Part shown: one piece after another, positions 46,223 through 55,379 of the stretch | Position numbering within the stretch: position 1 is the stretch's first letter | Layout: every line of letters begins with the position of its first letter | Assembly (NCBI GenBank): GCA_001263235.1 | Contig: LGRD01000004.1 | Span: 1 to 64,000, forward strand | Length of the DNA: 64,000 nucleotides | Direction of reading: 5' to 3' | DNA from: Methylibium sp. NZG | Lineage (GTDB): Bacteria > Pseudomonadota > Gammaproteobacteria > Burkholderiales > Burkholderiaceae_C | Program-made: the position numbers and the translations under genes | The notes under the pieces: model-generated | What the model was told of the DNA's origin: nothing | The model's database searches: none | Seen by the model: only the letters and a program-made list of their open reading frames with translations

Positions 46223-46384
46223 CTACATCGCCATCGGCAAGCTGAAGCCCAGCCCCGCCATCAGCACGCCGCACAGCAGAAGCGACTTGGTGCCCCGACT
46301 GGAACGCGACGACTCGACCGCCCACGCGGCCAGCATCGCAGAAGCAAGAAAGTAGAACAGTGTCGAGAGCGTCTTGACGTCCAT
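46223..46384 (-). CDS. Small membrane protein, 53 residues, unknown
   Basis: A short frame (ATG 46384, stop 46223) with a good GGAGG ribosome site 7 bases upstream. It encodes two hydrophobic segments, LSTLFYFLASAMLAAWAV (about 6-23) and LLLCGVLMAGLGFSLPMAM (35-53), joined by a basic Ser/Arg loop (ESSRSSRGTK). It resembles no family I can name. It sits between speB and gspB on the same strand as both. Coding status rests on the ribosome site, hydrophobic pattern and fit into the gap. Confidence 0.6.
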   Translation of the reverse strand: MDVKTLSTLFYFLASAMLAAWAVESSRSSRGTKSLLLCGVLMAGLGFSLPMAM

Positions 46385-46443
46385 GGTGGGGCCTCCATGG
46401 AGCGATATCGGCCGTGGCGGGCGACGCTTGAGGTCACGTCACG

Positions 46444-47193
46444 TCAGTAGGTGACTTCGTATCGGTACGTCCTGAACCGCAGCACGGCGGACTTGGGGCG
46501 AATCTGCTCCAGCACCAGCCCAGTGGCCAGCGCGTCGCCCTCGTGGAACACCTGCCCGTTGATCACCAGCATGCGGTTGGCCGCGCTCTTGGAGTAGATG
46601 GAGCCGCCGATCGTGATGGCCGGCACCTCGCGCCGAACGTCTTCCGGCAGTTCGGCCAACGACGGCAGCTTGGGTTCGGGTTCGGCGGGCTTGGCGATGG
46701 GTTTGGGCGGTGCGGACGGCGTCTGCCTGGCTGCCGCCGTCGTGGGCGGCGGCTTGCGCGCAGCCGCTGAAGGGGCGGTTTCGCGGGGTGCGGAAGCGCT
46801 CGCCGCGGTGGTTTGTGGGTTGCCGGCAGCACCTGCGGCAGCGCTCGCCGGGCCGGTCGCAAGCGCGGGCGCTGGCGCACTTGTGTTGGCGGCTGGCGCC
46901 GCAACCGCTGCCGGTTGCGGGGGCGGCGCAAGGTTCGCAACGGGCGGCGTCGGTGCGGCCAGCGCAGGCGCCGTCGGCGCTGGCTCGGCCCGGTCGAGCC
47001 ACAGCCACACCACGACTCCGAGCAGTGCTGCGAATGCAGCCGCGATCGGCCACTTCCAGGGGTGGGAGCGCACGTCGCCGTCGCCGTCCGCTGCGCCGGT
47101 GGGCAGCGCTTGCGCGTGCAGGCCCGGCACGGCGCTGCGTTCGCGCTCGCGTTCCGAGTCGGCCCGGCGCAGCGCATCGAGTATGTAGGACAT
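46444..47193 (-). CDS. gspB: General secretion pathway protein B
   Basis: Inner-membrane protein of 249 residues: cytoplasmic start MSYILDALRRADSERERE (the GspB hallmark), one transmembrane helix (about 48-66), a long Pro/Ala-rich periplasmic linker (70-190) and a C-terminal GspB domain (LPEDVRREVPAITIGGSIYSK onward). It partners GspA/ExeA to help insert the type II secretin through peptidoglycan. It is 18 bases downstream of gspA. The core gsp genes are not in this window. Confidence 0.9.
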   Translation of the reverse strand: MSYILDALRRADSERERERSAVPGLHAQALPTGAADGDGDVRSHPWKWPIAAAFAALLGVVVWLWLDRAEPAPTAPALAAPTPPVANLAPPPQPAAVAAPAANTSAPAPALATGPASAAAGAAGNPQTTAASASAPRETAPSAAARKPPPTTAAARQTPSAPPKPIAKPAEPEPKLPSLAELPEDVRREVPAITIGGSIYSKSAANRMLVINGQVFHEGDALATGLVLEQIRPKSAVLRFRTYRYEVTY

Positions 47194-47211
47194 GCCGTGG
47201 GTTCCTTCGGG

Positions 47212-49026
47212 CTATTCCTCGGTCTGCAGGCGCGGTTCGTCCACGCCGGTGGCGCGGTTGAGCAGCATGAAGGTTTCGGGCCCCGCGACGCCGTCGGGCT
47301 TGAGCTCCTGAGCGAACTGGAAGGCGTAGACCTTGGCCTTCAGCGCGGCATTGAACGTCTGCGGCGCAGGAGGCGGCGGCTCGTTCTGCAACTTCGCCAG
47401 GCGCGCGGCGAGCCAGTCCACTGCCGGTCCGGTGCTGCCTTCGACGAGTTTGTCGCGGTAGCCCGCGGGCGCACGCCAAAAGGTGGCGAACTCGCCGCGC
47501 CAGGTGCGCGCCAGCGACTCCAGCGACACGGTGTGCGTGGCACCCTGCATGCGCAGCACCGCGCTCTGGCCGGTCAGGCCGGTGAGCAGCGCGTAGCCGG
47601 GTTTGTCGTCGGTGCCCCGCAACGTCAGGATGCCGGGCCGGCCGAGCTGCCGGATCAGCGCCAGGCTGGTTCCGCCTTTGAAGCACAGCACGTCGCTGCG
47701 CTGCGCGGCCAGGCAGGGGTCGGCCTCGCTGGCGGGCAGGCGCCACAGCGGTGCGAGTTCGCGCCAGGCGTCTTTGTCGTTGCGGATCAGCGCGCTGAGT
47801 GCCGCGTCGGTCGCGGCGGTTGAAGCCGACGTTGCCGTGCCGACTGCGGGTGCTGGCGCCGACGCTGCCATCGTGGCTGTCGCTGCGACCGCGGCCGGCG
47901 CAGCCGCTGACGCCGCCGTGCCCGGAGCGGCAGATGCTGTTGCAGTACCCGATGCAGCCGATGCGGTCGATGCAACCGTTGCAGCCGATGCACTCGGTGC
48001 AGCCCGCGCCGAGGCACCGCCAGCCTGCGCCCCCGAGGCAGCGCCGCCACCGCCCGGCGCCGAGGCAGATGCCGCCGCCGCCGAAGGGCGATCCCCCCCA
48101 CGCCATCCCAGCCCGACCGCCCCTGCCACCAGCACCGCCGCCAGCCCGGCCGACGCCGCCAGCGCCAGGCGCCTCGGTTCTGCGAGCCACCCCTTGCCGC
48201 GAGACGGCGCGCCGAACACCTCGACCGCCGCTTTGTCCACCACCTTGCGGTCGACCCGCGCCTTGCCAGTGGAGTAGGCGCCCAGCAAGGCCCGGTCGCA
48301 CAGCAGGTTGATGCGCCGCGGCACGCCGCGCGCCAGCGCGTGGATGCGCTGCACCGCCTCGCGCTCGAACGGCCGCGGGCCCTTCAGCCCGGCCACCGCG
48401 AGCCGGTGGCGGATGTACTGCGAGGTCTCGGCCGCCGACAGCGCCTGCAGGTGAAACCGCGCCACCACCCGCTGCGCCAATTGCTCCAGCTCGGGCAGCG
48501 CCAGCATGTCGCGCAGTTCGGGCTGGCCGATCAGGATGATCTGCAGCAGCTTGCGCTCGTTCGTCTCCAGGTTGGTCAGCAGGCGCAGCTGCTCCAGCAC
48601 CTCGGCCGAGAGGTTCTGCGCCTCGTCGATGATCAGCACGTTGTTCTGCCCGACGGCATGGGTCTTGAGCAGGAACTCGTTGAGCGGGTCCACGTAGTCC
48701 TTCACCGTCGTGCTGCCCGCGCCCTGGTGCGGATACGGGACGCCGAACTCGTCGCACACCGAGTTGAGCAGCTCGGTGACGGTGAGCTTGGGGTTGAAGA
48801 TGTACGCGACGTTGCACCGCTTGGGGATCTGCTCCAGAAAGCAACGGCACACCGTGGTCTTGCCGGCGCCCACTTCACCCGTCAGCAGCACGAAGCCGCC
48901 GCCGCCGTCCACGCCGTAAAGCAAGTGCGCGAGCGCCTCGCGGTGCCGCTCGCTCATGAACAGGAAGCGCGGGTCGGGGGAGATCGAGAAGGGCTCGCGC
49001 TTGAGGCCGAAGAAGCGGGCGTACAT
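47212..49026 (-). CDS. gspA: ExeA/GspA-type ATPase with peptidoglycan-binding domain
   Basis: Membrane protein of 604 residues. The AAA ATPase part (about 1-270) has Walker A GEVGAGKTT (50-58) and Walker B VLIIDEAQNLS. A transmembrane helix lies near 283-303. A very Ala/Ser/Pro-rich periplasmic linker (about 305-400) follows, then a DUF-type region with Cys residues and a C-terminal peptidoglycan-binding domain (FQFAQELKPDGVAGPETFMLLNR). ExeA works with ExeB/GspB in secretin assembly. The start MYARFFGLKREPFSISPDPRF at 49026 is the family start. The low-complexity linker is GCC/GCA-rich but in frame. Confidence 0.9.
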   Translation of the reverse strand: MYARFFGLKREPFSISPDPRFLFMSERHREALAHLLYGVDGGGGFVLLTGEVGAGKTTVCRCFLEQIPKRCNVAYIFNPKLTVTELLNSVCDEFGVPYPHQGAGSTTVKDYVDPLNEFLLKTHAVGQNNVLIIDEAQNLSAEVLEQLRLLTNLETNERKLLQIILIGQPELRDMLALPELEQLAQRVVARFHLQALSAAETSQYIRHRLAVAGLKGPRPFEREAVQRIHALARGVPRRINLLCDRALLGAYSTGKARVDRKVVDKAAVEVFGAPSRGKGWLAEPRRLALAASAGLAAVLVAGAVGLGWRGGDRPSAAAASASAPGGGGAASGAQAGGASARAAPSASAATVASTASAASGTATASAAPGTAASAAAPAAVAATATMAASAPAPAVGTATSASTAATDAALSALIRNDKDAWRELAPLWRLPASEADPCLAAQRSDVLCFKGGTSLALIRQLGRPGILTLRGTDDKPGYALLTGLTGQSAVLRMQGATHTVSLESLARTWRGEFATFWRAPAGYRDKLVEGSTGPAVDWLAARLAKLQNEPPPPAPQTFNAALKAKVYAFQFAQELKPDGVAGPETFMLLNRATGVDEPRLQTEE

Positions 49027-49309
49027 GGGCGCGAAGGATACCGGGCGCCCGCAACCGCCGCGAACCACTTGCCACTCGGGCGCAGAACGCGAACTAGTAC
49101 GCGAAACGGTGACCGCGAAACCACGCACAAGACGCGCTGCGTGCGCTAGGCGGGGTGAGGGAATGTCTTCGGTGGTCGCAGGCGGGCTGCGGCGATACAG
49201 TCTCGCCGCTTTGCGAATCGCAGAACCCGCAGAACAAGAACCCGCAGAAAAGATGGCGCCGACACACCAGCGCGTCGGCAAAGAAGCACCCCACCCCGAG
49301 GACCCTTGC

Positions 49310-50167
49310 ATGGCAACCACCGTCATCGAGAGCAACACGAGAAGCAGCAGCACCCGAGTCGTCAGCCGGCGCTGGGTGCGCCGCGATCCACCCGTCTGGC
49401 CGTTCGTCTGGCGCGGCTTGCTGCCGCTGCTGGGCCTGCTGCTGCTGGCGATCTACGCGCTGCAGCCCTTCGCCCGCGACACCGTCGAAGCCACGGTGCT
49501 GCAAGAAACCCGCGCCCAGCTCGACGCGCAAGGCCACACCTGGGCCAAATTGGCCGTGTCGGGCCAGAACGTCACCGTCAGCGGCGTGAAGCCGGCGGGC
49601 GCGAGCGCCGACGCGGTGTTGGCCGCCGCACGGGCCGCCACCTGCCCCAGCTGGGCCGGGCGCCTGACCTGCGCGGTGGTGGTGACGGGCGACTTCACCG
49701 ATGCACCGGCGGCGCCGGTCGCCATGGCAGCGCCGAAGGTGGAGGCCAAGCCTGAGCCCAAGCCCGAGATCAAACCGGCGCCACTGCCCGCCGCTGCCGT
49801 GCAGGCCTGCGAAAAGTCGCTGGCCGACGTGGTCGCGACCTCCAAGATCGAGTTCGCGGTCAGCAGCGCCGTGATCGACCCGAAGAGCGCCACCTTGCTC
49901 GACTCCCTGGCCCGCGCTGCTGCCACCTGCCCCGGCGTGATCCGCGTAGAGGGCCACACCGACGCCACCGGCGACCCGACCGCCAACCGCGCGCTGAGCG
50001 AGGCGCGTGCCGAGTCGGTGGTGGGGGCACTCGCCAAACGAGGCATCGCAACCGACCGCCTGAAGGCGCAAGGCTTCGGCGCCGAGCGCCCGATCGCCGA
50101 CAACACCAGCGCCGCCGGGCGGGCGCAGAACCGCCGCATCGAGTTCCGCGTGCAGGCCGGCAACTAG
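49310..50167 (+). CDS. OmpA-family protein with N-terminal membrane anchor
   Basis: A 285-residue protein. A basic cytoplasmic start precedes one transmembrane helix (WRGLLPLLGLLLLAIYAL, about 33-50), then comes a BON-like stretch (TVLQETRAQLDAQGHTWAKLAVSGQNVTVSG), a Pro/Lys-rich linker, and an OmpA C-terminal peptidoglycan-binding domain (about 165-282; IEFAVSSAVID, RVEGHTDATGD, NRRIEFRVQ). The anchor looks like an inner-membrane helix, not a lipobox or barrel. It ends 41 bases before the repeat protein gene, so the two are probably co-transcribed. Confidence 0.85.
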   Translation: MATTVIESNTRSSSTRVVSRRWVRRDPPVWPFVWRGLLPLLGLLLLAIYALQPFARDTVEATVLQETRAQLDAQGHTWAKLAVSGQNVTVSGVKPAGASADAVLAAARAATCPSWAGRLTCAVVVTGDFTDAPAAPVAMAAPKVEAKPEPKPEIKPAPLPAAAVQACEKSLADVVATSKIEFAVSSAVIDPKSATLLDSLARAAATCPGVIRVEGHTDATGDPTANRALSEARAESVVGALAKRGIATDRLKAQGFGAERPIADNTSAAGRAQNRRIEFRVQAGN

Positions 50168-50208
50168 ACAACCGTTCGAACACTACGCACACAGACGAGG
50201 AGCGTGAA

Positions 50209-52092
50209 ATGAGCTTTCTTTTGGCAAAGATCGTGTTGCTGTTGCTGGCAGCGGCACTGTTGGGGGCGTTGTTGGCCCGCTGGTGGCTGCGTCGCCACTT
50301 CGAAGATGTGACGACCGAGTACAGCCGCATGGACAGCGAGGGGCGCGCCTGGCGCAAGTCCTTCGAAGACCGGCTCGCGCAGCGGCCGGAGCTCGACCTG
50401 TCGCCGCTGAACGCGCGGCTGGACGGCCTGGAGTCGTCGATCCGAGGCATCGTGATCCCGAAGCCGGCGGTCACCGATCTCACGCCGGTGCTGGCCGCCG
50501 TGTCGGCGATCCGGATGCCGGCGCAGAAAGACGTTGACCTCAGCCCGGTGCAGGCCAAGCTCGGCGAGGTCGAGGCGGCGGTGTCGCGCATCCAGATGCC
50601 GGTGCCGAAGGAAACCGACCTCGGCCCGGTGCTGGCCCGCCTGGCCGGCCTGGAAACGCGCATCGGCGCGATCCGCATCCCCGAGCCGTCGGCGCCGGTC
50701 GACCTGGCGCCAGTGCAGCGCCACCTGGCCGAGCTCGACAAGGCGGTGCGCGGCATCCAATTGCCCGCTCCGCAGGCTGTGGACTTCGGCGACACGCACC
50801 GTCGCCTGTCGATGGTGAGCGACGCGGTCGCGGCAATCCGCATGCCGGCTGCCAAAGACGTCGACCTGGGCCCGGTGCAGGCGCGGCTCGGCCAGCTCGA
50901 AGCGGCCGTCAAGTCGATCGTGATCCCAGCGCCGCGTGACGTCGACCTGGCGCCGATGCAGGCCCGCCTCGGTCAAATCGAAACTGCCGTCAAGGCGATT
51001 GCGATCCCGGCGCCGAAAGAGGTTGACCTGGCGCCGTTGCAAACGCGCTTCAGCCAACTGGAGCAGGCGGTCAAGTCGATTGCGATCCCGGCTCAGAAGG
51101 AGGTGGACCTGGCGCCCGTGCAGGCGCGGATGGCGCAGCTTGAGCAGGCCGTGAAGGCCATCGTCATTCCTGTGCCCAAGGGCGTCGACCTGACGGCAAC
51201 CCACGCCCGCCTGGAGGCGGTTGAAGGTGCGATCAAGAACCTGCGCTTCCCGACGCCGCAGGCCGTGGACATGGCGCCGGTGCAAGCCCGCATCGATGCT
51301 GTCGAGCGCGCGGTCAAGGCAATTCAGATTCCGGCCGCGCGCGACGTGGACCTGCAGCCGATGAACGAGCGCATCGCGTCGCTCGGCGCGGCGATCCAGG
51401 CGATTCGCATGCCGGTGCAGAAGGACGTGGACCTCGGGCCGCTGACGAGCCGGCTCGCCGACCTCGACCGCGGCCTGAAGTCGATTTCGATCCCGGCGCC
51501 GAAAGACGTGGACCTGAACCCGGTCTACGCGCGGCTGAACGCGATGGAAGAACTTCTCAGGGGTCTGCGCATGCCCACGCCCACGCCGCCAGTGGATTTG
51601 GCGCCGACTCAGCAGCGGCTGGACGCGCTGGAGCGGGCGGTCAGGGCGATCGTGATTCCGCCGGCCTCGACGGTGGACCTGGGGCCGGTGATGCTGAAGC
51701 TGGCAGCGCTGGAGTCGCGCATGGCGGCTTCTGCCCGTGCGCCGGCGCCACCGCCGCCCGTTGCGGCACCTGTAGCGCCGCCGGTGGCCGCGGTCGCGCC
51801 GCGCAGCGCCGCCGTTCGCGCTGGCAGCCGCAACCTGCTCACCCGCGCGGCGTATGGCAAGGCCGACGACCTGAAGAAGATCAAGGGCGTGAAGACGGTG
51901 ATGGAGAATATGATGCACGACATCGGCGTGTACTACTTCTGGCAGATCGCCGAGTGGACGCCGGCCGACGTGACCCACGCCGACGCGCAACTCACGGCCT
52001 TCCACGGCCGCATCCTGCGCGACCATTGGGTGGCCCAGGCCAAGGTCTTCGCGCGCGACGCCAGCGCTGCGCGCAAGCCGGCGGAGTTCTGA
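50209..52092 (+). CDS. Membrane-anchored 27-residue-repeat protein with C-terminal HhH-like domain
   Basis: A 627-residue protein of unknown function. A transmembrane helix (about 5-24) is followed by a charged stalk and about 17 tandem repeats (residues 60-508). The unit is 27 residues, with two of 28; the consensus is [19 protein letters not shown] followed by AAVKAIxI. Each repeat has a helix-forming core, and the whole looks like a long repetitive rod. A Pro/Ala linker (508-535) leads to a C-terminal domain (about 549-606; [22 protein letters not shown], then WTPADV and [13 protein letters not shown]). This domain resembles the helix-hairpin-helix module found at the end of some bacterial L21/NuoE-like proteins. 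Its upstream partner is the OmpA-family protein. Confidence 0.85.
   Translation: MSFLLAKIVLLLLAAALLGALLARWWLRRHFEDVTTEYSRMDSEGRAWRKSFEDRLAQRPELDLSPLNARLDGLESSIRGIVIPKPAVTDLTPVLAAVSAIRMPAQKDVDLSPVQAKLGEVEAAVSRIQMPVPKETDLGPVLARLAGLETRIGAIRIPEPSAPVDLAPVQRHLAELDKAVRGIQLPAPQAVDFGDTHRRLSMVSDAVAAIRMPAAKDVDLGPVQARLGQLEAAVKSIVIPAPRDVDLAPMQARLGQIETAVKAIAIPAPKEVDLAPLQTRFSQLEQAVKSIAIPAQKEVDLAPVQARMAQLEQAVKAIVIPVPKGVDLTATHARLEAVEGAIKNLRFPTPQAVDMAPVQARIDAVERAVKAIQIPAARDVDLQPMNERIASLGAAIQAIRMPVQKDVDLGPLTSRLADLDRGLKSISIPAPKDVDLNPVYARLNAMEELLRGLRMPTPTPPVDLAPTQQRLDALERAVRAIVIPPASTVDLGPVMLKLAALESRMAASARAPAPPPPVAAPVAPPVAAVAPRSAAVRAGSRNLLTRAAYGKADDLKKIKGVKTVMENMMHDIGVYYFWQIAEWTPADVTHADAQLTAFHGRILRDHWVAQAKVFARDASAARKPAEF
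50386..51732 (+). repeat. 81-base in-frame tandem repeat array
   Basis: Seventeen diverged copies of an 81-base unit lie within the 627-residue protein gene; fourteen complete units run without break over residues 104-483. A GTGGACCTG/GTCGACCTG core (Val-Asp-Leu) recurs every 81 or 84 bases. Copies differ mainly by silent or conservative changes, which means selection keeps the protein repeat while the DNA has drifted. Confidence 0.9.
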
Positions 52093-52216
52093 TCGACTGA
52101 CGGGAAAGTCGCGATCGCCGCCGGCGCGCGCCGGCCGCAGTGCGGCGATTGCGCCGCAGAATGGCACCCGTCTTGCTTCGAGCAAGGCGGGGTGTTCATT
52201 CAGAGAGGCGGTCCTC

Positions 52217-53692
52217 GTGGCAAAAATCCCTCCCGGCGTCGGGCCGCGGTTCCCTCAAGTCGTGGTGCTGTTCGGCGCCACGGGCGACTTGGCGCGGCGC
52301 AAATTGCTGCCGGGGCTGTTCCACCTGGCCAGCGCCGGCTTCATCCCGGGTTGCCGGATCGTCGGCGTGTCGCTCGACGATCTCGACCTCGACGGCTTTC
52401 GGGCCAGCGCGCGCAAGGCGCTGGACGAATTTTCGGCCCGCAAGGTCAGCGACGCCGATTGGGCCACTTTCGCCGCCTGCCTCGACTACGTGCCGCTTGC
52501 CGCCGGCGCACCCGCATTGAAAGCCGCGGTCGATCGCGCCGAGCAGTCGCTCATGCAGTCCTTTGGCGGCGAGTGCCGCCGGCTGCACTACCTGAGCGTG
52601 CCGCCCAGCGCCGCGTTGCCCGCGGTGCGCTTGCTGCACGAGGCCGGCGTGGTGGAGCGCTCGCGCATCGTGATGGAAAAACCGTTCGGCACCGACAAGG
52701 CCAGTTCGGTGTCGCTCAACGCAAAGCTGCACGAGGTGTTTGCGGAGGAGCAGATCTTCCGCATCGACCACTTCCTGGGCAAGGAGCCGGCGCAGAACAT
52801 CCTCGCGTTCCGTTTTGCCAACGGGCTGTTCGAGCCGATCTGGAACCGCAACTTCATCGACCACGTGCAGATCGACGTGCCCGAGACGCTCGGCCTGGGC
52901 AAGCGCTCGGCCTTCTACGAGCAGACCGGCGCGTACCGCGACATGGTGGTGACGCACCTGTTCCAGATCCTCGCCTTCATGGCCATGGAGCCGCCCACCG
53001 CGCTGGAGCCGGCGCCGATCAGCGAGGAGAAGAACAAGGTCTTTCGCAGCATGCTGCCGGTGCAGCCGGGTGACGTGGTGCGCGGCCAGTACACCGGCTA
53101 CCGAGACGAAGACGGCGTCGACCCTGAGTCGGAGACCGAGACCTTCATCGCGCTCAAGTGCTTCATCGACAACTGGCGCTGGGCCGGCGTGCCGTTCTTC
53201 CTGCGCACCGGCAAGCGCCTGGCGGAAGGGCAGCGCATCATTTCCATCGCCTTTCGCGAGCCGCCCAAGAGCATGTTCCCGGCCGGCTCGGGTGTGGGCG
53301 CGCAAGGGCCCGACCACCTGACATTCGACCTGGCCGACGCGTCGAAGATGTCGCTCAGCTTCTACGGCAAGCGCCCCGGCCCGGGGATGCGGCTGGACAA
53401 GCTGAGCCTGCAGTTCGCGATGCACGACACCGGACTCATCGGCGACGTGCTTGAAGCCTACGAACGGCTGATCCTCGACGCGATGCGCGGCGACCGCACG
53501 CTGTTCACCACCGCCGAAGGCATCGAGCGGCTGTGGGAGGTGTCGACCCACCTGCTGGAAGCCCCGCCGCCGGTGCGCCTGTACCCGCCCGGCTCGTGGG
53601 GGCCGAAGTCGATCCATCAGTTGATCGCGCCGCATGCGTGGCGGCTGCCGTTCGAGCGTGCATGGCGAGGGCCGAATCCGCACGGGAGTTGA
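52217..53692 (+). CDS. zwf: Glucose-6-phosphate 1-dehydrogenase
   Basis: First enzyme of the oxidative pentose phosphate and Entner-Doudoroff routes, making NADPH; 491 residues. The cofactor motif [19 protein letters not shown] (about 18-36), the catalytic [14 protein letters not shown] and MEKPFGTD are intact. It starts at GTG 52217. It stands alone on the plus strand, without pgl or edd. NADPH from it could feed the NADPH-consuming Mcr and Pcs, but no link is shown by position. Confidence 0.95.
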   Translation: MAKIPPGVGPRFPQVVVLFGATGDLARRKLLPGLFHLASAGFIPGCRIVGVSLDDLDLDGFRASARKALDEFSARKVSDADWATFAACLDYVPLAAGAPALKAAVDRAEQSLMQSFGGECRRLHYLSVPPSAALPAVRLLHEAGVVERSRIVMEKPFGTDKASSVSLNAKLHEVFAEEQIFRIDHFLGKEPAQNILAFRFANGLFEPIWNRNFIDHVQIDVPETLGLGKRSAFYEQTGAYRDMVVTHLFQILAFMAMEPPTALEPAPISEEKNKVFRSMLPVQPGDVVRGQYTGYRDEDGVDPESETETFIALKCFIDNWRWAGVPFFLRTGKRLAEGQRIISIAFREPPKSMFPAGSGVGAQGPDHLTFDLADASKMSLSFYGKRPGPGMRLDKLSLQFAMHDTGLIGDVLEAYERLILDAMRGDRTLFTTAEGIERLWEVSTHLLEAPPPVRLYPPGSWGPKSIHQLIAPHAWRLPFERAWRGPNPHGS

Positions 53693-53781
53693 GCTGCGGG
53701 CCTGCCAGCCGTCGTTCGCGCTCGGGTGACCACCGAGGCAGGGAGACTGCCCCCTTGCACCGGGCGTGAGTATGATGGTAT

Positions 53782-53793
53782 TCTGTATACAGA
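53782..53793. promoter_or_regulatory. Probable GntR operator, palindrome TCTGTATACAGA
   Basis: A perfect 12-base palindrome in an AT-richer patch, 30 bases before the gntR start. FCD-type GntR regulators commonly bind sites centred on GTATAC. It probably overlaps the operon promoter, implying autorepression relieved by a pathway metabolite. Confidence 0.7.
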
Positions 53794-53823
53794 GTCCAAT
53801 TCACCTCTCGGATCGCCGCTGCT

Positions 53824-54507
53824 GTGACCGCACAACTCGTCAAGCTCCAGGCCGCACCCGACCTCGTCGATCAGGTCTACCGGGCTTTGCTGCATGCCAT
53901 CAGCGAAGGCTCGCTGGCGCCGGGCGCACGCATCACGCAGGAAGACCTGGCGGAGAAGCTGGCGGTGTCGCGCCAACCGGTGCTGCAGGCGTTACGGCTG
54001 CTGAAGAAGGACGGCTTCGTGCTCGACGCGCCGGGCCGCGGTGTGCTGGTGGCGCCGCTGGACGCCGAACTCACGCTCAAGGTCTACCAGGTGCGCGGCG
54101 CGCTCGATGCGCTGGCGGCGCGGCTGGCGGCGCAAGCGCGTTTCGTGATCGCGCCCCGGCTGATCGATCAGGGCCGCAAAGCCGCCCGCGGGCGAAACAT
54201 CCAGGCCATGATCGACGCCGACCTGGCGTTCCACTCCGCCATCTACGCCGCGTCCGGCAACCCGCTGATCGAGCAGAGCGCACAACTGCACTGGGCGCAC
54301 TTGCGCCGGGTGATGGGTGCGGTGCTGCAGTCGACAGGCCTGCGCGACGCGGTGTGGGACGAGCACGAACAGATCGCCGCGGCCATAGCCGCGGGCAACG
54401 AAAAGCTGGCCGTCGAACTGATCGACCAGCACAGCCAGCAAGCCGGCCAGACCCTGGCCGCGCGCCTTTCCACCGTCCTCAAACGCACCGCAGGAGACAC
54501 CCCATGA
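53824..54507 (+). CDS. GntR-family regulator (FCD subfamily)
   Basis: Regulator of 227 residues: N-terminal winged HTH (ITQEDLAEKLAVSRQPVLQALRLLKKDGFV, about 39-68) and an all-helical FCD ligand domain (about 80-215) with metal/ligand residues in DADLAFHSAIYAASGN and DEHEQIAAAI. It starts at GTG 53824. Its stop overlaps the dioxygenase start (ATGA), so it heads a three-gene operon and presumably controls it through the palindrome upstream. Confidence 0.92.
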   Translation: MTAQLVKLQAAPDLVDQVYRALLHAISEGSLAPGARITQEDLAEKLAVSRQPVLQALRLLKKDGFVLDAPGRGVLVAPLDAELTLKVYQVRGALDALAARLAAQARFVIAPRLIDQGRKAARGRNIQAMIDADLAFHSAIYAASGNPLIEQSAQLHWAHLRRVMGAVLQSTGLRDAVWDEHEQIAAAIAAGNEKLAVELIDQHSQQAGQTLAARLSTVLKRTAGDTP

Positions 54508-55379
54508 AGCTCAGCAAGGCACAGATCGAACAGTTCGACCGCGACGGTTACCTGTTCTTCCCCGGCCTCTTTACGCCCGAAGAAACGCAGAACCTGAACG
54601 CCGCCGTGCCCGAGCTCTACGCCCGGCGCGAGGCCTACAACGTGCGCGAGAAAGGCAAGGACGCGGTGCGCACCAATTTTGCCGCCCACCTGTACAGCGA
54701 GCCGTTCGCCAAGCTGGCACGCCACCCGCGCATGATCGAGCCGGTCCAGGCGCTGTTCGGCGAGAAGCTCTACATGCACCAGTTCAAGATCAACGGCAAG
54801 ATGGCCTTCGAAGGCGACGTGTGGCAGTGGCACCAGGACTACGGCACCTGGCTAAACGACGACCACATGCCCACCGAGCGCGCCATGAATGTGGCGATCT
54901 TCCTGGACGACGTGAACGAGTACAACGGCCCGCTGATGTTCATCCCGGGCAGCCACAGAAAGGGGGTTGTTGAAGCCAAGCACGACCTCACGACCACGAG
55001 CTACCCGCTGTGGACGGTCGACAACGACCTGATCCGCCAACTGGTCACCCGCGCGGGCGGGAAGGATGGCGGCATCGTGTCGCCCAAAGGGCCGGCCGGC
55101 TCGATGATCCTGTTCCACAGTTGCCTGGTGCACGCCAGCAGCAGCAACCTGTCGCCGTTCAACCGGGTCAGCGTGTACCTGAGCCTGTGCGCGGTCAGCA
55201 ACCATATTCGGCGCTACAAGCGGCCCGAGTACATCGCGCACCGCGACTTCACGCCGATCGAGTGCCTGCCCGACGACTGCTTGCTCAAGCCCTACCCGGT
55301 AGACCTGCCGTGGAAGGACGGCATGCCGGCCAGCGCGCTGCAGACATCGCTCGAAGAACTCGCCGAGGTGGCCGCATGA
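54504..55379 (+). CDS. Phytanoyl-CoA dioxygenase-family enzyme
   Basis: Fe(II)/2-oxoglutarate-dependent oxygenase of 291 residues. The iron ligands are the His and Asp of WHQDYGTW and the distal His of LFHSCLVHASSSN, with a 2-oxoglutarate-binding Arg in FNRVSVYLS. The N-terminal QIEQFDRDGYLFFPGLFTPEE is the family start. Members hydroxylate many small molecules; the substrate here is unknown. It overlaps both neighbours by four bases (ATGA at each end), so the three proteins are made in step. Confidence 0.88.
   Translation: MKLSKAQIEQFDRDGYLFFPGLFTPEETQNLNAAVPELYARREAYNVREKGKDAVRTNFAAHLYSEPFAKLARHPRMIEPVQALFGEKLYMHQFKINGKMAFEGDVWQWHQDYGTWLNDDHMPTERAMNVAIFLDDVNEYNGPLMFIPGSHRKGVVEAKHDLTTTSYPLWTVDNDLIRQLVTRAGGKDGGIVSPKGPAGSMILFHSCLVHASSSNLSPFNRVSVYLSLCAVSNHIRRYKRPEYIAHRDFTPIECLPDDCLLKPYPVDLPWKDGMPASALQTSLEELAEVAA

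Noticed and set aside
47787-48101. GCC/GCA-rich stretch in gspA as another foreign insertion
   Set aside because: It is in frame and encodes the Ala/Ser/Pro linker expected in ExeA-type proteins.
50386-51732. Regular 81-base periodicity as a possible CRISPR or satellite array
   Set aside because: The repeats are contiguous, in frame and conserved at protein level; there are no spacers.
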